Below are positions 10,729 to 20,767 of a stretch of 64,000 nt of DNA, piece after piece. The stretch is from positions 10,490,501-10,554,500 of the forward strand of contig JAGUCH010000002.1 in assembly GCA_019096065.1 (NCBI GenBank), read 5' to 3'. Made by a program: the position numbers and the translations under genes. Position 1 is the stretch's first letter; each line of letters opens with the position of its first letter. The notes under the pieces were generated by a model. That model did not search any database and was not told the origin of the DNA. It worked only from the letters and a program-made list of their open reading frames with translations. The DNA comes from Paracyclopina nana. Taxonomy: Eukaryota; Arthropoda; Copepoda; Cyclopoida; Cyclopettidae.

Positions 10729-13700
10729 ATGGGTTGTAAGTCCATTAAAATTCCTTCGATCATGCAATCTGACCTCGTTGGTTTACAGCGGACGAATCTG
10801 ACAATGGCATTGGACTGTGCGGCTGGCTGCTGACAGGCATCTCGTGGGGCCTGGTGATGGTGACGCTGCCCTTTTCGTTATGCGTTTGCTTCAAGGTACG
10901 TGAACGAATTCGAGCTGGCATCAATTTCACCATCCTTCTCTTCAGGTTGTGCAAGAATACGAAAGAGCAGTCATTTTTCGACTCGGTCGTTTGCTCTCGG
11001 GAGGCAGTCGTGGCCCAGGTATGTAACTTGTCCCGCAATTCTTTGCCAGGCAGCAAATAAGTAATCGGACGACATCTGACTTGACACAGTGAATTAGCCG
11101 AAATTTGACACACACGCGTGCTTTCTCTGGGCGAGCAATGACCATTTCTTGCACTCTTTCTAGGCATTTTTTTTGTCCTTCCGTGCATTGAGTCATATCA
11201 GAAGGTGGACTTACGAACAATAACTCTCGGAGTCCCACCTCAAGAGGTTTGCACAATACTCTTATTGCATTTTCTCTCTTTTTTCAAAGTAGCTATTGCT
11301 CCTCCTTCGATATTCAAACTTGTAAAAAGGACATATTTGACATTCCACAAGACTACACTCCTTCAAAGCTATCGTAACTTTCGCTACTTACGTACGGTAT
11401 TTCTTAACTTCATCCGTCGCCTCTTTTTCCTAGTCAACGGTTTTCCGCAAAATGATTCCTTCACTCGCAAAAAAGTAGCTACCAAACAACCGAGTGACCA
11501 TTCAAAACTGGCGACCAGCATTTACGCCCTGTTCACTTACGCATGGGTGCTGTCAAAGAGCGTTCTCACCGAACCCGTGCACCATTCCTTCTCTTGATCA
11601 TGTGCTTGTTATCTTCTGCGTCTTTGATCGTAGCATGGTTGCGGTTGTTATCTGTTCTTATTTACTGACGAGGTTGCGATCTCAGAAATAAGTACCGATA
11701 ACAACCGTAAGCATGCCACGATCATAGACGCAGAAGATAATGAGCCCATGTCTATACGAAAATGCGGCATAAGTGAACAGGGCAAAAACTAGCAATAGCC
11801 AATGCATGCATTTTTCGCTAAGAATATTTCTCCTCAAGTAGACAATTTGATTGACGCAGCCCATCGCATCCAGCTGAGATCGGAGCAATATTTATATCCA
11901 AAAAGCTCAGGAATTTTGGAACCAAAATTGGTGGGATTCATCAGAGTTGCCTTATGATTGTTCATGCATAATTCAGTCCAAATCCGAGGCCTCAATCAAA
12001 AAATGGTTTTAACCAAAGCAAAGTTGGCTTAAGCAAAAGGAAATAGGATACCACTTAGCAGACTCGGAATTGCACCAATTTGACATCATCAATTGTTATC
12101 AAACTCTAATACTTTTTGTTCCAATCAGTTGACAAGTTGCTGAGAAATGTGTAATCAAAGTTACCTTGCTTTTGCTTAAACTTATCTACCTAATGTTGAG
12201 GTGTTTAGCTATTTTTTGGATTTTTTGTGCAACATAACTCAAAATCTATCATGCTAAAAGCCCTTCAACTAGCTGGTCTAGGTCTTACTAGTCTTCCATG
12301 CCAAAAATCGCCCCTTTTTCCGTACAGACAGCTGAAGGAATATAGTGGGGCATCTACGACAGAGGGCAAAATATCTCAACTAACGTACTTATCGAAGGAT
12401 CAGGCCCCATCTTGCCATGAAGCGATAGTACGTTTTTGCATACAAGGAGCACGAATAACCAATGAAAACGCTAGCGACAGCTCACGTCTGACAGTTTAAA
12501 TTGTCCACTTCATCAATTCACCCCTTGAGGATTATCTTAAGCACAACAACAACAATGACAATCAGTATAGTACTGACACCTTAATTTTACTTATAAGCAT
12601 AGTATAGTGCCTGTTAGCTGGCGCGCTCAGCTGAACAATACTGTACTGGTTGATCGTAATAATACTATACTGATTTTGTTGTTGGAACCGGGCTTTTGAC
12701 TTCCCAATTTATCAGCCCATAGAAAAATGCACAGATTTAGCTAGAAATTTTGCCCTGTATCCTACCACAGCTTTGTGCTCAGATGACGTGCCTAAGTGAG
12801 TGAGCCAGCTCACTGAGCTGTCAAACAACTTTAGATCATCTAGGGCGAGAGATACATTTGGCTGGCTGTTGAGCTAGCCCAATTTTTGTATGTAACTACA
12901 ATTGGCGATGTATAGTCGAGTTTATGATTGATGTGCAAAGATTAACAATGCTGTGTTCATCTATCAAATTGTGAGAATGGGCACACTGTAACACTTTGCT
13001 TAAGGCCTTTGAACTAATGAAAGTAGCGGTAAAAATGAGTTGCCACGAACGGAAGCAAAATTCTTGAGGTGAACACAGCATAAGAAAGGCTACGTTTTGA
13101 AAGATGCTCACCTGACGATTTGAATGGGTTTCAGGTATTGACGAAAGACTCTGTGACTGTGTCGGTGGATGCAGTGGTTTATTACCGAGTATCCAATGCC
13201 ACGGTGTCGGTAGCCAACGTTGAAAATGCTCATCACTCCACGAGGCTTTTGGCACAGACGACTCTCAGAAATATTCTGGGGACAAAGAATCTTCATGAAA
13301 TTCTCAGCGACCGCGAAAGTATATCCGGATCAATGCAGGTAACGACTACTTTTGCAGTGATGCCACAACTTTGTCATGAATTTGCAGCAGCCAGATGAAC
13401 AGAGCACCACAAAGTTGAACTTGTATACAGTCACATAGAGGTTATCTAACTTATCTCTATTAGGAAGGAGGCAAACTTGCGAGTGCAGCTAGCTAGCTCT
13501 AAGTTGGCTTTAGGCACCTTGAGCATCCCTCCCAATCACGGCCCTCTTCACTTAGTCTTTTTGGTAGGTTAGATATCTCCTTTCTACGCCGAAATACGAT
13601 TTTCAAGCCTAGGTGTCCAAGTTGGTAGAGCTTTGGCAGCCCCATATCGTATGGCTAATGTTGACGGTAAAAAAATAACTTGAAATCACCCAACCTATCT

Positions 13701-16700
13701 CAGTTATTTCGTCTAAGTGAAGGGGGCGCTAATGTCATAGCGCAAGGGTGCGATTTGCGCTCGAAATTCTTGGCAAGCAAGGCAACGCTTTTCTGTTGAG
13801 CTACCAGATATGTTCAGAAAAAAATCAAACTCGAAGCCCATTTGGCATTTTGAGTCAATATCTGGCTAAATTCTATGTGAATATGTGAAGATGCATAATC
13901 CACAGTGATCTATTATGCCTAGAAGCTTACCACAGCATAGTCTGGCCGAGTGCTATAGTAAACCTTCGACACAAGCTCACCTTATCATCTGGAGCTTTGG
14001 TACCTTTAGGCCATGTAACACCCACATCCGAAGAGCCCACAAGGCTGAATCAAGCAAGCTTAGATCATCTTGGCTTAGATAAGACCTTGGGCTACTTAAT
14101 AACGCAGTAAAACTTATGGCATCTCTAAAAATTCTTTAGGTAAATCATGCAGCTTGTTTTACTCGCGCTTTTTTACTATGACCATAAGTGTTAATAGTTT
14201 AGGATCAAGAAATGAAGATTCTCGGTTTATTCAAAATTCAAAATTATTCAAGCAACAATAAAAAGCCCTATTTGATTGATTTTGAAATCTCTCACCAGGT
14301 AGTTTTGGACGAAGCCACAGCAGCATGGGGCATTAAAGTCGAAAGAGTCGAGATGTAAGTAAAAGTATTTTTGTCATTATAGGCTAATTTGGACGATGCC
14401 ACCGCCGCTTGGGGCATCAAAGTTGAACGAGTTGAGATGTGAGTTACATTTTTGCTAAGAGAACAAGTCAATATTCACATAGGAATATTATGTACAAACC
14501 TTATCTACGTCCACACACATATGTCCCTAAATAGAGGCATGGTAATAATGTAACAATACATTTCTGTCAGCTTCGTACCACTTCGTAATTTAGTACAACT
14601 GACGAACTCGGCGCACTGGCAAACTGACAGCATTTGACCCTAAAGAATGGAGAGATTTATTTGACCCCTTTGATTGAGTTCGCACCTATTTGCTAGTGCA
14701 CAAAATTGATTTCAAATAATATGAACTGGTAGAAATCAGCTGATAATACATGATTTTGCTAGTTGTTTTCAGACCAACCAAGCACAATAAGTAGAACCTT
14801 GAAATTTCTTTTAAAGGAGCAATAGAAAGTTATTAGATTAATAAATTAGGCAGTGTTAATTGTGAATTTTAATTAAAATTAAAATAGCATTTATTTTGAA
14901 AACTTAGCAAAGGGTAGAAGGGAATTTCTCAGGCACTTTTTTAGATGCATCTTTTTCATTATCAGTTTTGATCTTATTCTTCATTGGAGCATAATTGGCT
15001 TTTTTGTGAAAGCTGGATCCAACTACCCATATAAGTGTAACAAATCTTTGCCATAACAGGCTGAAGCTCTAGATTTCCTTGACCATAGCAAGCTGCCATG
15101 AGCTTTTCTCTGCTGTACTAAGTAATTGCAATAATAAACGACAACTTGGACGTAGTCAGGGCCATCCACTATGACAATTCTAGACGGAAGCCTGTTAATC
15201 AGACTTGGAATTTTTACTTTAAAAAATTGCTTAATAAGATGTCATCTGGCCACTTTTTCAAGAAACTCATGATTCATAGAACTTAACTTTTTTCGCCAAA
15301 AGCCCTTCCAAAGCATAGTCAAAAGAAGTACAGCTGTGATAAGAGGTCTCCTACATTATAGATCATCTTAGACGTAGTGACTTATGAAGGTCTTTTAGAT
15401 GAATTGTCAAAACATTTATGCTGTGTTCATCTATAAAGGAAATTTTTTCCTTCCGTTAAATTGCGTTTTACTTAAGCCTCCTATTTTAGTATTGATCATT
15501 TTTACTCACTTTTGATAGCTTAAAAAAAAACCACTTTTCCCACCTCTTATGGTCACATGAGTTTGAAGTGTTTTGATTAAATCAGAAGTACGAAAACTTA
15601 GGCATTTCATTTAAGGCTGTCGTAAGATTTTAAGGAAACGAGGCATAGATGAACACCCCATTAATGAAGTCAAAAATTAACCCCCCTCAATAAACACCTA
15701 TGCCCTGTTCATCTACAACGACAAATTCAGTCTTAACTTTAGCAGTCCTACGAAAATTTTTCGTTACTCTATAGCAACAAAAGTTGTCTTAAGTGAGCCG
15801 CTGTGAGCGTAAGATCAGTCGTTAGCGTACGAATTGGGCAAGCGCGTTGGTCAAGTTAAGCACATAATGGCTAGGGTTGACTAAATCAATTTGGATTTGC
15901 CTTTATTCAAGGGCAAACTTCCAACCTTCCTTTGGTTTAGTATGTCCTAACGTAAGGATGAGGCTTGCTGCAAGTAAAGCCAGCCTGCTAGGGCCGACTA
16001 AAACATTCTACCAGGTCTATCATTTCGGTGAATTCTTTCCAAAGTTGCATTAGTTTAGTCAATCCTAGAGGGATCGCTAAAATAACACTAGTTCTTACAA
16101 GCTACGACAACTAATAGAAATTCGTGGAGTCACGACAACTTTTTCCGAAAGGTAGGACAAGAAAGTTACGAAAAAATAGAGTAGATGAACAGGGCACTAA
16201 TGTGACTTGCATTATCTAGTTTGTGATATTCCATACGAACTAGCAAATAGGTGCGAACTCAATGATAGGGGTCAAATGCGGTCAGTTCGCTAGTGCGCCG
16301 AGTTCACTAGTGGTGCACCATTGCGCCAACCCTTGCAACCAGTAACCAGATATTTAGAGGGATATTTACTATTTAGCCAGGATTTTTCCCAAAAGCACCA
16401 CAATATCGAGTTTGGCTTGAAATTGATTGAGAATGTTTCAGATGTGTTTTAATGTTCTTAATTAGGATTGATTTGGATGACTTTCTTTTAAAAAACGCAA
16501 TGAAATCATTTCTTATGCGTCAGAATGTTCTTAGAATGAGTGTTCTCATAGACCTATCACTCAGCAGACCCAGGTTCAAATCCCAGTAAAGTCTTTTTTA
16601 ATTGAAGAAGAACTTTCAAGTCGCCAACTGTACAATAATGAAATTTTATTATAATTATAGGGTCACATGAACAATTTTTATTTCTGTCATTTTTTATTTT

Positions 16701-18158
16701 GATAGCATTTTGGGGTACTTCTTAATGAAACCTTCATGACTTATTCAAGAATTAGCTTGTATTGTTAACTTTTAAATTTTCATTTTACAAAATGCATTTA
16801 TGATGGATAAAAACAAAAATTTTTACAATGAAGGCTTGTGATAAGCTATTTTTATTATCATTGTTGTGAAGTTTGATCACTCTTGTGAGTACCTTTATAG
16901 TAAACAACTCTCACCATTGTCATTAACTTTTGATTTCATCAAATGAACATGCAAAAAAGAGCTGAAAATGAAATTTTATTTACAATATGGGATATGATAA
17001 GCAACTTTTATTTTTGTCATGATATTTGGACCATCAAAAGTCTCAGATATTTCTAAACATTAAATGATTTTTTTCAATAATAACTTTTGCTAATAGAGTG
17101 TCTTACAAACAAAATGTGAGAAAATTGGGTTAAGGTTTCTGAGACCCAATTCAATAATTTGTAAGGACAGACTAAACCAACATAAGGTTTGGAGGTTAGC
17201 CCTTTGATGTAAGATTTCTTTTAAAAGTTATGACTGAAATAGTCGTTGTAGATAAACAGGGCATTAAAACAGATCATAGTAGATCTTAAAACAGACGCCA
17301 ATAGACTTAAAAACACAGGTACAAAATTGTCTCCAGCTACTCAGCCTTAGATCTTGAAAATATGGTCGTAGATCGTAAAACATAAACACCCTGTAGATCT
17401 TAAAACGTAGATCAAAGTACGGTTTCCCCAAAAATTGCATCTTGTCACCATGCCAATGCCCAAGATCCTGGGCATATATAGAGTTACAATAGAGCTATGG
17501 TATAGCAAAGTGAGCATTTCAAACGGCAAGCTAATTTCACTTTGTAGTGTGATAAGAATAATTCCACTTTTAAAATCGTTTTACCTCAAAGTGAAACGAG
17601 AAATTGACCACCAAAATAAAGCGTAATATTTCACACCTAAGCGCGAATATTTATCGTTTTCACGATTTATCGCTTTATCTCTTTACCCATGCCGCAGAGT
17701 GCGCCATTTCTACGATGATATTAAAAAAGTCATTTGCCATTTCAGAAAAGATGCCCGCCTACCCGTCCAACTGCAACGAGCAATGGCTGCAGAGGCTGAG
17801 GCCGCACGAGAGGCTCGCGCCAAGGTGAGAAATGATTGGTGTTCTGAGTGCTTGCTAAACTTGGTTTGATCCGAAGGTAATTGCCGCCGAAGGTGAACAA
17901 AAAGCTTCTCGAGCGCTGAGGGAAGCGTCGGAAGTAATAGCCGAGTCCTCGTCAGCCCTTCAACTTCGATACCTTCAGGTATGGCTTCGCTGTTCTTTTG
18001 AGCTACCGTAACCTCTAGCTCTGTTATGCTTAACCTAGACTCTGAATTCGATTTCGGCCGAGAAAAACTCCACCATTATTTTCCCCCTACCGATCGATCT
18101 TCTGACAAACTTCATGAGCAAGAGCGGAGACAAGTCGAAAAAAGGGAAAAAAGACTAG
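10729..18158 (+). CDS. Stomatin-family protein 2 (276 aa)
   Basis: Membrane scaffold of the stomatin/MEC-2/podocin group, which binds the inner leaflet and modulates channels. Exons: 10729-10735, 10789-10895, 10946-11018, 11164-11246, 13135-13338, 14299-14354 or 14383-14438, 17746-17824, 17877-17978, 18039-18158; every junction is in frame. Residues about 10-36 form the hydrophobic hairpin with the conserved proline (VTLPFS). The SPFH core follows ([47 protein letters not shown]), then an Ala/Glu-rich helix and the C-terminal FPLPID block. The first coding exon is only ATGGGTT before a consensus GTAAGT. It gives MGSDES, a fit to the myristoylation pattern G-x-x-x-S, but such a tiny exon needs transcript proof. 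Exon 6 exists in two tandem copies. Introns 4 and 6 (1.9 and 3.3 kb) are filled with transposon remnants. Confidence 0.9.
11524..11784. mobile_element. Inverted-repeat element with nested MITE, in stomatin 2 intron 4
   Basis: Outer ends gccctgttcacttacgca and tgcggcataagtgaacagggc are inverted complements. A second element (11609-11740) lies inside. The outer terminus shares the gccctgttca start of MITE family II, so the families are related at their tips. Confidence 0.7.
11609..11740. mobile_element. Family III short MITE, 132 bp
   Basis: Arms of about 45 bp: ttatcttctgcgtctttgat pairs with atcatagacgcagaagataa and continues inward. This is nearly a perfect hairpin and is related to 9238-9500. 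It sits inside the element at 11524-11784. Confidence 0.85.
11785..13134. other. Remainder of stomatin 2 intron 4
   Basis: No second copy of exon 4 was found here, unlike gene 3. At 12541-12694 there is a partly palindromic segment (cagtatagtactgac against aatactatactgatt) ending in gttgttggaaccgggct, the terminus of the 6260-7011 element. Otherwise nothing recognisable. Confidence 0.55.
13339..14298. other. Stomatin 2 intron 5, nothing recognised
   Basis: About 960 bp of AT-rich intron without clear repeats or open frames of interest. Its acceptor (caccag at 14293-14298) serves exon 6a. Exon 6b would use the acceptor attatag at 14376-14382. Confidence 0.5.
14299..14438 (+). other. Tandem duplicate exons 6a and 6b of stomatin 2
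   Basis: 6a is 14299-14354 and 6b is 14383-14438, both 56 nt with AG before and GT after. They encode [18 protein letters not shown] and [18 protein letters not shown]. Only 28 nt separate them, too short for a normal spliceosomal intron. Including both adds 112 nt and breaks the frame. Seven codons differ silently and three change the residue, which implies both copies have been kept under protein-level selection. Stomatin 3 has one such exon (22396-22451). Confidence 0.85.
15423..15656. mobile_element. MITE family I, copy 2
   Basis: Starts gtgttcatctat and ends atagatgaacac, perfect 12-bp inverted termini, 234 bp. The interior is homologous to 8987-9218. It is the better preserved copy at its ends. 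Confidence 0.92.
15702..16195. mobile_element. MITE family II, complete copy
   Basis: Perfect 15-bp inverted termini gccctgttcatctac and gtagatgaacagggc enclose 494 bp without coding capacity. It is homologous to the truncated copy at 9896-10297. A third, inverted fragment lies at 17150-17251 (gtagataaacagggc end). Confidence 0.92.
16316..17745. other. Rest of stomatin 2 intron 6
   Basis: AT-rich. Contains an inverted fragment of MITE family II at 17150-17251. The phrase ggttcaaatcc at about 16574 looks like a tRNA B box, but no cloverleaf fits. No gene seen. Confidence 0.5.
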
Positions 18159-19513
18159 ACGCTATTGATTGAGAAGACAAAAGTTCGCTAAGTTCAACGG
18201 TTGCCTTATTTGGCTCACTCACCGCAGCACACTATATAATTAATATGTATATTAGCTCTGTGATAATGATTTGTGTTTTCGAGATATTTTCCCTCCAGAC
18301 AAGATGCATAACCTTTCCGAAATTGGATCGCTATTTTTGGTTGATCAAAGAGCCAAACAGCTAAGTATAATCCGTGACAAATTAGCAGCTACTTTTCGGC
18401 CCATCATTCACGGGCTCAGCCTGGCTCACGTACGTTTCAAGAACATCTTTCAATCTCTCTCCCTCTCTAATCATTCATATTAAAATTAATGCACCAAAAG
18501 AAAATAAACTATGGACTATTTACTTGTTCGCGTTGTCGCGAGCTAAACTTAAAAACTGACGCGTTTGCAAAGATGAAAGGAAAAAAAAAACAGGCTTACC
18601 GCGGCCTATATGACGATCCAATCGAGCCTAGCTTTCATTAGCTGACCAAGAACAACTGCAACAGTCAAACAGCTGAGCGAGTGCACCAACGGAAGCAAAC
18701 CGTGTTGCTATTTTTCAGGCGCTTAATTGGGCAACGGGAAACTGTTTGAATTCCAGATGAAGATACTATTTTACTTCTTCTTGCCCACTCACCGCGCTCG
18801 TATATTGGCCCGTCATCATTAGCCTTCTTCTATTATACAAAAGGGACCTAATGCGGCGGTTTCATAGAAGGTTTCAAGAATCTCGTCTTAGGAATCGAAC
18901 TCTCGGCCATTTTACTCAGCCACTGGTCATCGAAAGGGCGACCAGATAATCGGGAATGCGCAACTAGAAAAGTTGCCAAATCAAGCTACAAATGCTGGAA
19001 ACAAGACTTCTTCTGGGTCATTTTACAGCATTTGCCTACATTAATGGCGTTTTGGTAACATTTCATCAATTTATTGCTCTTAGTGATGATTGAAGAAAAA
19101 GCGTCAATTGTGGTCTTTTTGAGAGATTTTCTGGCTGCCTTGACCCAAATATGTCTGGTCAACCTGTTGGTTGATAGGTCAGAGGGTGAATGTCGGAAGG
19201 AGCAGTTTAAGATAAAAAGTAAATCATGACTGGCATCTTTTTGCGCACCAATGCAAGTGAGGACAAGTTGAGAAGCTTCCATGCGCGCTGAAAAGACCCA
19301 CGCCCAACACGCTTGTAGAAAATGGGAGGACGGAATGACGACCATCTCTAACGGCCCCGGGTACGTAGCAGTCAATGGATGGAGTTAGCTGCAATGATCG
19401 CGCATTTCTTCCCCAGCTGACAAGAATCATAACGGCGAACATTCGACGCTGAAGGTCGAACAGCTAGAGCGGATCGCGATATCAACTTTATTTTCGTCCT
19501 GTCGATCAGTTGG
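18159..19513. other. Intergenic between stomatin 2 and the minus-strand gene
   Basis: Contains the 3' UTR of stomatin 2. Open frames on both strands (for example 18986-19375, -) look like chance. No repeat or RNA gene recognised. Confidence 0.5.
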
Positions 19514-20114
19514 CTAAAGCATTTGGCGGATGAGACTTGAGGCGGTCGTTGCTGTGCTCCAAATTGCGTTGGCTAAACTATTGATGGGGTCCTGGTCGTC
19601 GTCAATGATGGCCATACGATGCTTCAGAAAGTCAATGCCCGCCAATAGGTCGGATTGGAAGGGGGCCGGGTCGCCGGCTATGAAGTCGTCTCGAGCTAGA
19701 ACGTGGTCTTGGGTCAATCCGAAGTCTTCGTAGCTCAAGGCGTCGTTCTTCCATGCAAGGACGATGCGTTCGAAAACCTGCGGAGGCGTAAACGGTATAC
19801 ATCCCTAGCAGCTAGCGTACGTGCGTCGCTTACCTCCAGATTGGCGAGAAATTTCTGTCTGAACAAGTCTTCAATTTGCTCTAGGTACGCTTCGTCTCGA
19901 AACTTTTCTTGGATGCGAGCGTCCGCCATGAAATGCGGCATTAATCGAGGAATGAGCTGAAACGAGAGGGATGAGGGAGGAACCTCGGCGACCTTGATGA
20001 ACGTACGCTAACCTTGGGTAGGATGGCGACTAGAAATCCGAGGAAAACTTTGGTCGTGTCTCCTTCTTTGAAGGCGGCATTTGTGGTCTCGCGTATTTCG
20101 TTGAAGTAGTCCAT
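19514..20114 (-). CDS. Unrecognised three-exon protein, 162 aa
   Basis: I do not recognise this family. Exons in transcription order: 20114-20013, 19956-19834, 19777-19514. The two introns are both 56 nt with good GT/AG ends, and all junctions are phase 0. The start ATG (MDYFNEIRETTNAAF) sits in a good Kozak context (accATGg). The protein is soluble-looking and acidic, with a hydrophobic segment KVFLGFLVAILPK at about residues 22-34 and a middle rich in Arg/Phe helices. It ends SLIRQML. It is transcribed away from stomatin 3, and the 650 bp between them may be a shared promoter. Clean short introns and long open exons argue that it is real; function unknown. Confidence 0.65.
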
Positions 20115-20767
20115 GGTTGATGGAAGCTTGCTGATGGACGCGTGTTGTTGGCGCAGTTTCCCCGGTGGATCTACCCTCAATGCTAGCTTCGTGCGGCAAG
20201 GTTGTCGCTCGCTCGCACGTACGCATTGCGACGCTAAATAGAACGTACGCGTGCGTCCATCGTTATGGCATCAAGATTTCTTTTTCCTTTTGGCGCACGT
20301 GCACGAGGCAGGCCCAAGGCCAAGCGGGGCGGAAAGGTCGCTTCAACTGTACACGACGCCCACGCAAGCCTTCCTTCCACTGCGAGGTCTTCCGTTTTTC
20401 TCCCTCGAGTCGGCGTGCCACATCGGGGCGAAGGCTGAGCGAGGGCTTTCCTCGTTGGCCATGCAACGAGGACGAAGAGAGCCACTTGGTTGGCTTTGTT
20501 GCAGTCGCTCTTGGCTGCGGCCGAGGCTGCCGAGGCCGCTGGAAAGAGCATATGCTCCTTTCTTTTCTTTTGTCCGCATCGTCAGCTGCGCAAGTCTTAG
20601 AAAGGAAGGCTGGTGGTGCTGGATTTTTCACAGTTGAAGCGATCCAAGTAGCTTTCTACCCAGCAGCAGCAGCGACTGCGACGAGAAAATGTGCTCCTCG
20701 AGAAGACATAGTTGCCAAAGGTGATCGTTTGCGACGATGCTCGATTGAGTGGCCAAGGATATATACG
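20115..20767. promoter_or_regulatory. GC-rich divergent intergenic region
   Basis: Lies between the starts of the 162-aa minus gene and stomatin 3. It is markedly more GC-rich than flanking intergenic DNA, and several frames on both strands stay open across it. One frame runs from 20165 into stomatin 3 exon 1. No coding similarity is seen, so I read it as a bidirectional promoter plus 5' UTRs. An N-terminally extended stomatin 3 is not excluded. Confidence 0.45.

Larger units (their letters stand above)
14598..16315. mobile_element. Larger inverted-repeat element with nested MITEs, in stomatin 2 intron 6
   Basis: The left arm (gaactcggcgcactggcaaa, gcatttgaccc, gagttcgcacctatttgcta) reappears inverted at about 16247-16312 (tagcaaataggtgcgaactc, gtcaaatgc, gcgccgagttc). 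The two arms bracket about 1.7 kb that contains the complete MITEs at 15423-15656 and 15702-16195. The order implies this element was present first and was then invaded. Confidence 0.65.

Noticed and set aside
16560..16600. tRNA-like B box ggttcaaatcc
   Set aside because: The T-stem does not pair and no acceptor or D arm fits around it. At most a degraded tRNA-derived repeat.
18271..18483. 70-codon frame after stomatin 2 (DKMHNLSEIGSLFLV)
   Set aside because: No family resemblance or gene signals; chance frame in intergenic DNA.
18880..18950. gttcgattcc on the minus strand, possible tRNA or SINE
   Set aside because: The flanking bases cannot form a T-stem or acceptor stem.
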